Shown: piece by piece, positions 36,505-44,092 of the stretch
Layout: every line of letters starts with the position of its first letter
How positions within the stretch are numbered: position 1 is the first letter of the stretch
NCBI RefSeq assembly: GCF_002379095.1
Contig: NZ_NBZV01000020.1
Location: forward strand, 1-64,000
Direction: 5' to 3'
DNA length: 64,000 nt
Source: Polaromonas sp. AER18D-145
GTDB taxonomy: Bacteria > Pseudomonadota > Gammaproteobacteria > Burkholderiales > Burkholderiaceae_C
Notes under the pieces: model-generated
What the model was told of the DNA's origin: nothing
The model's database searches: none
Seen by the model: the letters and a program-made list of their open reading frames with translations, nothing else
Made by a program: the position numbers and the translations under genes

Positions 36505-36743
36505 TGCCAATTTCAAGCAGCCTCGGCCAGTCTCTCGGCGGCGCGCTTGGCCAGTTCGCCTTTGGTGGCGACACGCGCAAAAGCGACTTGAAAGGCATGC
36601 TGGATGGCGCGCGACTGTTAGCGCATGTTAGTTTTTGCCGCTATATATCGCACACACTTTATCTAGTTGGGCTTCTCCAACGGAACCTGGAACCACATCA
36701 ACCAGTTCAAGTTTTTCTCTGGGCACATCGGCGGTCTGTGTAG
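36504..36743 (+). pseudogene. Truncated phage structural gene
   Basis: Starts with TAATG coupling and reads MPISSSLGQSLGGALGQFAF then GGDTRKSDLKGMLDGARL, phage-like, for about 38 codons. After about 36615 the composition changes and the frame runs antisense into the 3' end of the minus-strand gene at 36628. It appears to be the 5' stump left after loss of the rest of a phage gene. Confidence 0.5.
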
Positions 36744-37473
36744 ATTTTCCCGCCTTGTTGTATTCAATTATTTGATATGTGGCAAGCCGACGTGATAAGC
36801 AACTAAACGCGATGCGGTGCATCTCGTAAGTCCCGGTCGGGGCATTGTATTTTTGCTCGATACCCTCGTAAACAAAGAGCTTCCCATTAACGATGTGCGG
36901 CATCACCTTGAAGTGCGACATTCGTAGCCAGACATCGAGCGCGTCACGCTTGCGGGAAAATGAACCCGTCAAGATTGATGCAACTCCTCCTGGCTTTCCC
37001 CCGTCCTCGTTGTATTCAGAAACAGGTATTTGGTAATTTCTAGGCTCCGGAGCTGCGTTTTTGCAAATGGTGTTTACGTGTGGGCGTAAAGCGGCAGCAA
37101 ACAAAAGCTGACTCTTCTGCCAATCGTTGAGCTCGAGAACATCAAGTGGGGTCTTTTCCTCATTTGCACGAGCTAGAGTTTCAAATTCTGCCGGTGACCG
37201 TCCTGTGTTGTCATGGAAGGTTGTTTGAAAATTGTCGGAAATCCACGAGCCATTGCACGCAAAAAGGACACGTCCAGACCACGTAAGTGAAGGGTCGATT
37301 TGCGATACATGGAAACGAGTCTGAACAGCGTTTCCAATACGCTGCGCGTTCTGCCCTGTCCCCACGAACACTTGCTGTCCGTTATTGCCTTTCAGACTAA
37401 TGAAGCCAGATTGCTGAGCGAGTGTCCCGGCTGAAAACATGAGGAACGTGCCGAGCAGAGTTAATTTTTTCAT
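36628..37473 (-). CDS. Secreted protein of unknown function (island cargo)
   Basis: 281 residues from MKKLTLLGTFLMFSAGTLAQ, a clear signal peptide; in-frame ATGs at 37485 and 37491 are alternatives. Two halves share a rough pattern: W..RVLFACNGSWIS early and Y.MHRIAFSCLSRRLATYQIIEYN late, each a beta-hairpin with a Cys. This resembles the surface-adhesin-E-like domains, but I cannot confirm it. GC is visibly lower than in the neighbours and the strand is opposite to the rest of the island, so it is probably a separate cargo gene. Confidence 0.6.
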   Translation of the reverse strand: MKKLTLLGTFLMFSAGTLAQQSGFISLKGNNGQQVFVGTGQNAQRIGNAVQTRFHVSQIDPSLTWSGRVLFACNGSWISDNFQTTFHDNTGRSPAEFETLARANEEKTPLDVLELNDWQKSQLLFAAALRPHVNTICKNAAPEPRNYQIPVSEYNEDGGKPGGVASILTGSFSRKRDALDVWLRMSHFKVMPHIVNGKLFVYEGIEQKYNAPTGTYEMHRIAFSCLSRRLATYQIIEYNKAGKSTQTADVPREKLELVDVVPGSVGEAQLDKVCAIYSGKN

Positions 37474-37569
37474 TGTGGCAGCCATTTTCATTTTGATTAT
37501 CCGAACTGTCTGGTTCGCTGGCATCATCCCACAATGAACCCCGCATCATTCATGCTCTATCGTTTGTGC

Positions 37570-37812
37570 TGAGCTGCCACATCATTCCATCTGAAGCCCG
37601 CACCAAGTGCAGCCAGAGCGCCAAGGTTGAGTTCAAGCTGCACACCCCTGCCCTGCTTCGGGTGCGCGCAAGGGGCCGTGCAAGGGCTACGTGATAGACC
37701 ATATTAAGCCGCTGGCCTGCGACGGCGCAGATGCCGCTTACAGTATGCAATGGCAGACGGTGGTTGATGGCAAGGCAAAGGACAAATGGGGAGCGCCGGG
37801 ATTGCAAGTGCC
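37570..37812 (+). pseudogene. HNH nuclease-like gene with two frameshifts
   Basis: Frame 1 gives EARTKCSQSAKVEFKL. After a one-base change near 37640 the next frame gives HPCPASGARKGPCKGYVIDH then IKPLACDGADAAYSMQWQTV and DGKAKDKW. After an extra G near 37788-37791 the end reads WERRDCKC. The order (PCP.TG...C.GYV.DH..PLACGGAD...NMQWQT...KAKD.WER) is that of small phage/plasmid HNH proteins. No start codon is seen, so the gene is dead. Confidence 0.75.
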
Positions 37813-37923
37813 AGGGGCCCCGCCGCGTGCGGGTTTTCTTACGCTTGGGCCGTGGCGGGTTAACTTCCCCGGGGATGGTCTAAAGAAATTTAGACTTTAG
37901 ATTTCCGACTGGCTCACCCTGTC

Positions 37924-37953
37924 TCATATTAAATGATGGGTGTATCGATGGGT
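37924..37953 (+). repeat. Terminal direct repeat, right copy
   Basis: Same 30-bp sequence as 27348-27377 except for three adjacent bases, same orientation, 45 bp from attR. See the left copy. Confidence 0.75.
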
Positions 37954-37962
37954 GCGAACGTA

Positions 37963-37981
37963 AAAACGGGCCCGAAGGCCC
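37963..37981 (-). terminator. Island-supplied terminator for tRNA-Ser
   Basis: On the minus strand GGGCC-TTCG-GGCCC-G-TTTTT, 17-35 nt after the tRNA 3' end. It takes the place of the original terminator, now 10.8 kb away at 27193-27218. Confidence 0.75.
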
Positions 37982-37997
37982 ATGTTTACTAGCTAAT

Positions 37998-38012
37998 TGG
38001 CGGAAACGGAGG
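37998..38012. other. attR core inside tRNA-Ser
   Basis: TGGCGGAAACGGAGG, the tRNA 3' end on the minus strand (acceptor strand, discriminator G and CCA), identical to attL at 27222-27236. Confidence 0.85.
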
Positions 38013-38090
38013 GATTCGAACCCTCGATGAGGCTCTACACCCCATACTCCCTTAGCAGGGGAGCACCTTCGGCCACTCGGTCACGTTTCC
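37998..38090 (-). tRNA. serX: tRNA-Ser (GCU anticodon)
   Basis: 93 nt on the minus strand. The 5' end GGAAACG pairs with CGTTTCC near the 3' end, then G and an encoded CCA. The anticodon arm is CTCCC-CTGCTAA-GGGAG with anticodon GCT, a long serine-type variable arm (GTATGGGGTGTAGAGCCTC region) and T arm GGTTCGAATCC. It reads AGC/AGU codons. The gene remains intact despite the integration at its 3' end. The gene symbol is a placeholder for the serine tRNA; the isoacceptor call is firm. Confidence 0.95.
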
Positions 38091-38142
38091 TGAATTCTGT
38101 CTGAGCCCGGATTATCTCACGACTTGGACCGCTGTCCAGCAA

Positions 38143-39417
38143 TCAGGGGCTTGCGGCGGGCTGGTCGAGGTCAAAAGCCTTGTGCAACGCACGCACGGCC
38201 AGCTCCATGTATTTCTCGTCGATCACCACCGAGGTCTTGATTTCGCTGGTGGAGATCATCTGGATGTTGATGCCTTCTTCGCTCAGGCAGCGGAACATCT
38301 TGCTGGCAATGCCGACATGGCTGCGCATGCCGATGCCGACGATGCTGACCTTGCAGATCTTGGCGTCCCCGGTGATCTCCTGCGCGCCCAGCTTGGGCAG
38401 CACCTCGGCCTTGAGCAGGTCGATGGCGCGCGCGTAGTCGTTGCGGTGCACGGTGAAGCTGAAATCGGTTTTGCCGTCCTTGCTGATGTTCTGGATGATC
38501 ACATCGACTTCGATGTTGGCGTCGGCCACGGCGCCCAGGATCTGGTAGGCAATGCCCGGGGTGTCTGGCACGCCGAGGATGGAGATTTTGGCTTCGTCGC
38601 GGTTGAACGCGATGCCCGATACGATGGCTTGTTCCATTTTTTCGTCTTCCTCAAAACTGATCAGGGTGCCGGACTTGGCCTCTTCGTCGATGTCGATGTC
38701 CCAGGGCGTGAAGCTCGAGAGCACGCGCAAGGGCACCTTGTACTTGCCCGCAAACTCGACCGAGCGGATCTGCAGCACTTTGGAGCCCATCGATGCCATC
38801 TCGAGCATCTCTTCAAAACTCACGGTCTGCAGGCGGCGTGCTTCCGGAACGACACGCGGGTCGGTGGTGTACACGCCGTCCACGTCGGTGTAGATCAGGC
38901 ACTCATGCGCCTTCATGGCCGCCGCCACGGCCACGGCCGAGGTGTCCGAGCCGCCCCGGCCCAGCGTGGTGATGTTGCCGCCGTCGTCCATGCCCTGAAA
39001 GCCGGTGATGATGACCACCTTGCCCGCATCCAGGTCGGCGCGCACCCGCTTGTCGTCAATCGACTCGATGCGGGCCTTGGTGTAGGCACTGTTGGTGCGG
39101 ATGGGCATCTGCCAGCCGGCGTAACTGACGGCGTCCATGCCCTCGGCCTGCAGCGCGATCGCCAGCAGCGCACTGGAGGCCTGCTCGCCGGTAGCGGCCA
39201 GGGCGTCGAGTTCGCGGTGGTAGGCGTCGCTGGCCTTGGCAGGCGCCAGTTCCTTGGCCAAGCCCAGCAGGCGGTTGGTTTCGCCGCTCATGGCACTGGG
39301 CACCACCACCATCTGGTGGCCGGCTCTGGCCCACTTGGCCACGCGTTTGGCGACATTGCGGATGCGCTCGGTCGAGCCCATCGAGGTGCCGCCGTATTTA
39401 TGAACGATCAAAGCCAT
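38143..39417 (-). CDS. lysC: Aspartate kinase
   Basis: 424 residues. N-terminal kinase KYGGTSMGSTERI (about 8), the GRGGSDTSAVAVAAAM block and YTDVDGVYTTDPR. The C-terminal part has two ACT domains (about 265-420; SILGVPDTPGIAYQILGAV and VSIVGIGMRSHVGIASKMF), the site of lysine/threonine feedback. It catalyses phosphorylation of aspartate, the first step to lysine, threonine and methionine. It lies 53 bp from tRNA-Ser on the same strand. No lysine riboswitch is seen in the 228-bp spacer upstream. Confidence 0.96.
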   Translation of the reverse strand: MALIVHKYGGTSMGSTERIRNVAKRVAKWARAGHQMVVVPSAMSGETNRLLGLAKELAPAKASDAYHRELDALAATGEQASSALLAIALQAEGMDAVSYAGWQMPIRTNSAYTKARIESIDDKRVRADLDAGKVVIITGFQGMDDGGNITTLGRGGSDTSAVAVAAAMKAHECLIYTDVDGVYTTDPRVVPEARRLQTVSFEEMLEMASMGSKVLQIRSVEFAGKYKVPLRVLSSFTPWDIDIDEEAKSGTLISFEEDEKMEQAIVSGIAFNRDEAKISILGVPDTPGIAYQILGAVADANIEVDVIIQNISKDGKTDFSFTVHRNDYARAIDLLKAEVLPKLGAQEITGDAKICKVSIVGIGMRSHVGIASKMFRCLSEEGINIQMISTSEIKTSVVIDEKYMELAVRALHKAFDLDQPAASP

Positions 39418-39525
39418 TGCAGGGTGTCAATCAGGAGTTGGGAGTGCGGTCTTTTTGCTTTTTTGGCGGAAAGCGCTGCGAAAAGCGCCCTGACGGCAGG
39501 CCAGCAAAGCCTTCAATTATAACTA

Positions 39526-39635
39526 GGCCCCCACGCTCGTCACTGCGTGTACTTCGCTGCCCCCGAGGGGGCGCATTTTTCCTTGGGGCGGCCCTGCGGA
39601 AAAACATGGCCCCCACGCTCGTCACTGCGTGTACT
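39526..39635. repeat. 28-bp direct repeat pair between lysC and tilS
   Basis: GGCCCCCACGCTCGTCACTG (plus CGTGTACT) at 39526-39553 and again, identical, at 39608-39635. Between them is the palindromic CTGCCCCCGAGGGGGCGC. Similar CGCTCGTCACTGCGTGTA and CCCCCGAGGGGGC elements are scattered in Comamonadaceae. The second copy reaches to about 10 bp from the tilS stop. Confidence 0.75.
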
Positions 39636-39645
39636 GCTCGGCACG

Positions 39646-40593
39646 CTAAACAGCGTAGTGCAAATGCGCACCATCCCGTGTCACGTGGCCATTGGCCACC
39701 TTCAGGTCAATCCGGTGGCCGCGCGTGGTGCAGGCCGCCACCTGCGCCAGCAACTGGTCGAGCTGCGCCGTGCTCGGTGTGGCCTGGTGGGCGTCCAGCA
39801 GCCAGTGGCGCAGCGCGTTGGCCTGGCGCGGTCCGGACAAGAGCTGCAGGGCCTTGATCTCGGGGGGGCTGCCGAGCAGCTGCAGGTCTTCACGCGCCAC
39901 CTCGAGCAGCACGGCCTGCGCCTGCGCCGCATGCCGGGCACTGCGCGCAAAGGTCTCGCGGAACTGCGGGAAGGCCTGCGCCAGTGCCGGCAGCAGGCGC
40001 GCACGGATGCGGTTGCGCGTGAAACGCTCGTCGGTGTTGCTCGGGTCTTCGATGAAGGTGGCACCGCGCCGCGCCAGCCAGGCGCGGATCCCGGGCGCCG
40101 GCACCTGCAGCAGGGGGCGGTGGTAGTCCAGACCGTCCCGCTGCCAGTGGGCGGGCATGGCGCTGAGGCCGGGCAGTCCGGCACCACGGCTCAGCGCCAG
40201 CAGCATGGTCTCGACCTGGTCATCGGCATGCTGCGCAAGCGCTATGCTTTTGATAGCTTTTTGTGCCCACTCCTCATGGGCCAGGCCCCGAAACGCTTCA
40301 TAACGCGCCTTGCGGGCGGCGTCTTCCGGACTGTCGCCGGGCGCATGCCTGGCCATGACGCGCACGACCCGCAAGGGCACGTCCAGCTGCGCACAAACGG
40401 CTTCGCAGTGGCTGGCAAATCCGTCGGCAGCGGCCTGCAGGCCGTGGTGCACATGCACCGCCCTCACCTGCCCCGGCCACTTGTCGGCGCAGGCCAGCAG
40501 CAGGGCCGTGGAGTCGGCGCCGCCGCTGTAGGCCACGGCCACAGGCAGTTGCGGTGAAAAGACGCGCAGGGCGTCGTCGACGGTGGTGCTCAC
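39646..40593 (-). CDS. tilS: tRNA(Ile) lysidine synthase
   Basis: 315 residues. PP-loop VAYSGGADSTALLLAC (about 20-35) binds ATP; HVHHGLQ and LAQHADDQVETMLLALSRG are the N-type ATPase blocks, and FIEDPSNTDERFTRNRIR the conserved tRNA-site segment. It makes lysidine at C34 of tRNA-Ile(CAU), an essential step. The C-terminal domain is short, as in other betaproteobacteria. The stretch AHEEWAQKAIKSIA before LAQHADD is encoded by a dispersed repeat copy. Confidence 0.93.
   Translation of the reverse strand: MSTTVDDALRVFSPQLPVAVAYSGGADSTALLLACADKWPGQVRAVHVHHGLQAAADGFASHCEAVCAQLDVPLRVVRVMARHAPGDSPEDAARKARYEAFRGLAHEEWAQKAIKSIALAQHADDQVETMLLALSRGAGLPGLSAMPAHWQRDGLDYHRPLLQVPAPGIRAWLARRGATFIEDPSNTDERFTRNRIRARLLPALAQAFPQFRETFARSARHAAQAQAVLLEVAREDLQLLGSPPEIKALQLLSGPRQANALRHWLLDAHQATPSTAQLDQLLAQVAACTTRGHRIDLKVANGHVTRDGAHLHYAV
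40246..40288 (+). repeat. Dispersed GATAGC-type repeat, copy 4 (inside tilS)
   Basis: GCTTTTGATAGCTTTTTGTG, then CCCACTCCTCATGGGCC. Read on the minus strand it supplies HEEWAQKAIKS of TilS in frame. Confidence 0.65.
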
Positions 40594-40684
40594 TGGGTAA
40601 CCTTCGCCTTGCAGGCTGCGGCAGTCGCCTTGGGAACGGCCCGGCGGCGCATGTCAGGTCAGCCGCCGCGGGGCGGTGATCAGG

Positions 40685-41662
40685 CTATTTGGCGTCGGCC
40701 TTGGTGTCGGTGTAGCGACCATAACTTTGCAGGCGCTCGTAGCGGCGGTCCAGCAGCTCCTTGACCTTGAGGTCGCTGACCTGGCGGAAGGCGTCGTTGA
40801 GGGCGCGCTTGAGGAAAGCGGCCATCTGCTTGTGGTCGCGGTGCGCGCCGCCCACCGGTTCGTTGACGATCTTGTCGATCACGCCGAGCGCCTTCAGGCG
40901 GTGTGCGGTGATGCCCAGGGCCTCGGCGGCTTCCTCGGCCTTCTCCGAGGTTTTCCAGAGGATGGAGGCGCAGCCTTCCGGGCTGATCACCGAGTAGATG
41001 GAGTACTGCAGCATCACAACCTGGTCGGCCACCGAGATGGCCAGCGCGCCGCCGGAGCCGCCTTCGCCGATGATGGTGGTGATGATGGGCACTTCGAGTT
41101 GCGCCATTTCAAAGATGTTGCGGCCAATGGCTTCGGACTGGCCGCGCTCCTCGGCGTCGATGCCGGGGTAGGCGCCCGGTGTATCGACAAAGGTGAACAC
41201 CGGCAGCTTGAACTTCTCGGCGGTTTTCATCAGGCGCAGCGCCTTGCGGTAACCCTCGGGCTTGCTCATGCCGAAGTTGCGCAGACCGCGCTCTTTGGTG
41301 TCGCGGCCCTTCTGGTGGCCCAGCACCATGCAGGCGGTGCCGTTAAAACGCGCCAGCCCGCCGACGATGCTCAGGTCATCTGAAAAATGCCGGTCGCCAT
41401 GCAGCTCGACAAAGTCGGTGAACAGTTCGTTGACATAGTCCAGCGTGTAGGGCCGCTCGGGATGGCGCGCGATCTTGGTGATCTGCCAGGGCGTCAGGTC
41501 GCTGTAGATGTCCTTGGTGAGCTGCTGGCTCTTTTTGGCGAGCTGGTCGATCTCTTCGGAGATGTCGACCGCCGATTCGGTCTGCACGTAGCGCAGCTCT
41601 TCAATTTTTCCTTCGAGCTCCGCAATCGGCTGCTCGAAATCGAGAAAGGTCTTTTTGGCCAT
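40685..41662 (-). CDS. accA: Acetyl-CoA carboxylase, carboxyltransferase alpha subunit
   Basis: 325 residues from [20 protein letters not shown] at 41662; a longer frame is open but runs through the end of the neighbouring gene. Key blocks are [49 protein letters not shown] and [18 protein letters not shown] (oxyanion hole loops of the crotonase-like fold). It forms AccA2D2, transferring carboxyl from biotin to acetyl-CoA. Confidence 0.96.
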   Translation of the reverse strand: MAKKTFLDFEQPIAELEGKIEELRYVQTESAVDISEEIDQLAKKSQQLTKDIYSDLTPWQITKIARHPERPYTLDYVNELFTDFVELHGDRHFSDDLSIVGGLARFNGTACMVLGHQKGRDTKERGLRNFGMSKPEGYRKALRLMKTAEKFKLPVFTFVDTPGAYPGIDAEERGQSEAIGRNIFEMAQLEVPIITTIIGEGGSGGALAISVADQVVMLQYSIYSVISPEGCASILWKTSEKAEEAAEALGITAHRLKALGVIDKIVNEPVGGAHRDHKQMAAFLKRALNDAFRQVSDLKVKELLDRRYERLQSYGRYTDTKADAK

Positions 41663-41685
41663 GGTCTGCTCCTCAGGCTTCTTGA

Positions 41686-42384
41686 TTAGGGTTTCTCGGC
41701 ACCCAGGACCGGCAAGGGGTCCAGCGAGCGCCAAATATACCAAGTTGCGACGCTGCAAAACGGCGCCCAGGCGGCGGCGACTTCGCGCGCATCGCTGCGG
41801 CTGACCGATTCGCCGGAAAAATAGTTCTGGCTGATGCCGTTGATCAGCCCCACATCGTCGAGCGGCAACACGTTGGGACGTGTCAGGTAAAAGATCAGGA
41901 ACATCTCGGCGGTCCAGCGGCCAATGCCGCGAATCGCCACCAGTTCGGCAATGATGGCCTCGTCGTCCATTGCCGCCCAGTCCTTGACGTGCACCGTGCC
42001 GGCGTCGAAGTGGATCGCCAGGTCCACCAGGTACTCGACCTTGCGCGCGCTCAGGCCGGCGGCGCGCATGTCGTCCACCTTGAGCTTGAGCACGTTGCCG
42101 GGCGTCATTTTTTTCGGCAGCGCATCAAAACGGTGCCAGACCGTCTGCGCCGCCTTCACGGAAATCTGCTGGCCCACGATGCTGCGTGCCAGCGTGCTGA
42201 AGGCGTCCCCGCGCGATTGCAGGCAGGCGTCGCCGAACTGCGGGATCAGGCGTTTCATGACCCGGTCTTTCTTGACCAGGTGTTTGCAGGCCTCGGCCCA
42301 GTAGTCCGGCACGATGGTCAGGGCCGGCTCGGCGACATCGGCCAGTTCGGTGCTGGCCGGGCCGCTTTTTACTATCTTTTTCAT
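41686..42384 (-). CDS. DNA-3-methyladenine glycosylase (HhH-GPD)
   Basis: 232 residues. HhH-GPD fold: [22 protein letters not shown], the hairpin [20 protein letters not shown] and catalytic Asp in [13 protein letters not shown]. AlkA/MPG-II type without an FeS cluster (no C-terminal 4-Cys set). It removes alkylated bases such as 3-methyladenine. The start ATG at 42384 and the codons for KKIVK lie within dispersed repeat copy 5, so the true start may have been displaced. Confidence 0.88.
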   Translation of the reverse strand: MKKIVKSGPASTELADVAEPALTIVPDYWAEACKHLVKKDRVMKRLIPQFGDACLQSRGDAFSTLARSIVGQQISVKAAQTVWHRFDALPKKMTPGNVLKLKVDDMRAAGLSARKVEYLVDLAIHFDAGTVHVKDWAAMDDEAIIAELVAIRGIGRWTAEMFLIFYLTRPNVLPLDDVGLINGISQNYFSGESVSRSDAREVAAAWAPFCSVATWYIWRSLDPLPVLGAEKP

Positions 42385-42425
42385 AGCTGCTTGCGCCCGT
42401 CCGTCATGGGCTGAAGGCCTTTTTT
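42371..42425 (-). repeat. Dispersed GATAGC-type repeat, copy 5 (start of glycosylase gene)
   Basis: CTATCTTTTTCATAGCTGCT, then TTGCGCCCGTCCGTCATGGG, then CTGAAGGCC and a T tract. It overlaps the first codons of the glycosylase gene and lies 15 bp from the cysS stop. Confidence 0.65.
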
Positions 42426-42439
42426 AATTGAAAACCTCA

Positions 42440-43816
42440 TCACGAACCGACCTCCCAGGTCGTTCCGGCCGGTGTATCTTTCAGCACAATGCCGCGTGCC
42501 AGCAGGTCCTGGCGGATGCGGTCGGCTTCAGCAAAGTTCTTGCCAGCCTTGGCGGCGGCGCGCTGCTGGATCAGGTCCTGGATGGCGGGCTCGTCCAGGC
42601 CGGCGCCGGCCTGCAGGAAGGCGGCCGGGTCGTTTTGCAGCAGGCCCAGGCAAGCGCCCAGGGCCTTGAGCAGCCCCGCCAACTCGGGCGACCGGGCCTT
42701 GTTGACCTCGCCGGCCAGGTCGAACAGCACGGCCATCGCCTCGGGCGTGCCGAAATCATCGTCCATGGCCGCCTTGAAACGGGCGGCAAATGGCTGCGAC
42801 CAGTCGATCACCACCGCGGCCGGCTGGACCAGGTGCAACGCGGTGTACAGGCGCTTGAGCGCATTGCGCGCATCGTCCAGGTGCGCGTCGCTGTAGTTGA
42901 GCGCGCTGCGGTAGTGCGCACGCACGATGAAAAAGCGCACGGTCTCCGGGTCGTACTGCGCCAGCACCTCGCGGATGGTGAAGAAGTTGCCCAGGCTTTT
43001 GGACATCTTCTCGTTGTCCACCCGCACAAAACCGTTGTGCACCCAGAAGCGGGCCAACGGCTTGCCGTTGGCGCCTTCGCTCTGGGCGATCTCGTTTTCG
43101 TGATGCGGAAACTGCAGGTCGGCGCCGCCGCCATGGATGTCGAAGGTCTCGCCCAGGGTCTGGCAGCTCATGGCCGAACACTCGATGTGCCAACCGGGCC
43201 GGCCCTTGCCATAGCGGCTGTCCCACTGGGCATCGGCGGGCTCGGTTGGCTTGGCCGCTTTCCACAGGACAAAATCGAGCGGGTCTTCCTTGCCGTCCAG
43301 CACGGCGACACGCTCGCCGGCGCGCAGCTCGTCGAGCGACTTGCCCGAGAGCTTGCCGTAGCCTTCGAACTTGCGCACCGCGTAGTTCACGTCGCCGTTG
43401 TCCGAGCGATAGGCCAGGCCTTTTTGCTCCAGCGTGGCAATCATGCCCAGCATCTGCGGCACGTATTCGGTGGCGCGCGGCTCCAGCGTGGGTGGCTCGA
43501 TGCCGAGCGCGCCGATGTCCTGGTGCATCGCCGTGATCATCTCGTCGGTCAGCGCCCGGATGGTGATGCCGCGCTCGACGGCGCGCTTGATGATCTTGTC
43601 GTCGATGTCGGTGATGTTGCGCACATAGGTGACCTGGTAGCCACTGACCTTGAGCCAGCGCTGGATCACGTCGAAGGCCATCATCATGCGGGCATGGCCG
43701 ATGTGGCACAGGTCGTAAATCGTCATGCCGCACACATACATGCGCACATGGCCGGGAACCAGGGACGAAAAATCTTCTACGGCACGCGTCAACGTGTTGT
43801 AAATGCGAAGGCTCAT
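42440..43816 (-). CDS. cysS: Cysteinyl-tRNA synthetase
   Basis: 458 residues, class [20 protein letters not shown] carries the zinc-binding Cys and the HIGH motif; [12 protein letters not shown] and [10 protein letters not shown] hold other zinc ligands; KMSKSLGN is the second ATP motif. The C-terminal DALR/HhH-like helix is present ([20 protein letters not shown]). Essential; charges tRNA-Cys. Divergent from the TPR gene at 44093. Confidence 0.97.
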   Translation of the reverse strand: MSLRIYNTLTRAVEDFSSLVPGHVRMYVCGMTIYDLCHIGHARMMMAFDVIQRWLKVSGYQVTYVRNITDIDDKIIKRAVERGITIRALTDEMITAMHQDIGALGIEPPTLEPRATEYVPQMLGMIATLEQKGLAYRSDNGDVNYAVRKFEGYGKLSGKSLDELRAGERVAVLDGKEDPLDFVLWKAAKPTEPADAQWDSRYGKGRPGWHIECSAMSCQTLGETFDIHGGGADLQFPHHENEIAQSEGANGKPLARFWVHNGFVRVDNEKMSKSLGNFFTIREVLAQYDPETVRFFIVRAHYRSALNYSDAHLDDARNALKRLYTALHLVQPAAVVIDWSQPFAARFKAAMDDDFGTPEAMAVLFDLAGEVNKARSPELAGLLKALGACLGLLQNDPAAFLQAGAGLDEPAIQDLIQQRAAAKAGKNFAEADRIRQDLLARGIVLKDTPAGTTWEVGS

Positions 43817-44092
43817 GAAAAGTCTGGGTGTTCAGTCTGACTGGAATCGCCGGAACCGGAAGGGGGCGCTGGAGCGGGGGCGGGTCATCAGGTGCATCAG
43901 CAAGGGGGAAAGCTGCTCCAAAAGGTCTGGCGACGGGATGCCAATGGTGATTTTTCGCAGGAGCTTAAACTATACCCCTCAGATACAATCGTCCAGTATA
44001 GCCAGCCAGGAAGAGCCCATGCAGCACGCTGCACAGCCGGCTTCTTCGTTTCCTGGTTTGATACCAGCCACTCCATGCGTTCCAGAGGAAAT

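Larger units (their letters stand above)
27237..37997. mobile_element. 10.8-kb island integrated in tRNA-Ser(GCU)
   Basis: Bounded by a 15-bp duplication of the tRNA 3' end, with a tyrosine integrase gene just inside the left end. Content: int, small HTH, AlpA, primase-helicase, several unknowns, phage virion remnants, a secreted protein and an HNH pseudogene. No terminase, portal, capsid or tail genes are seen, and no conjugation genes. A phage satellite or a heavily reduced prophage both fit. Confidence 0.85.

Noticed and set aside
39418..39645. Possible lysine riboswitch before lysC
   Set aside because: The spacer is made of dispersed and direct repeats; no conserved lysine riboswitch core was seen.
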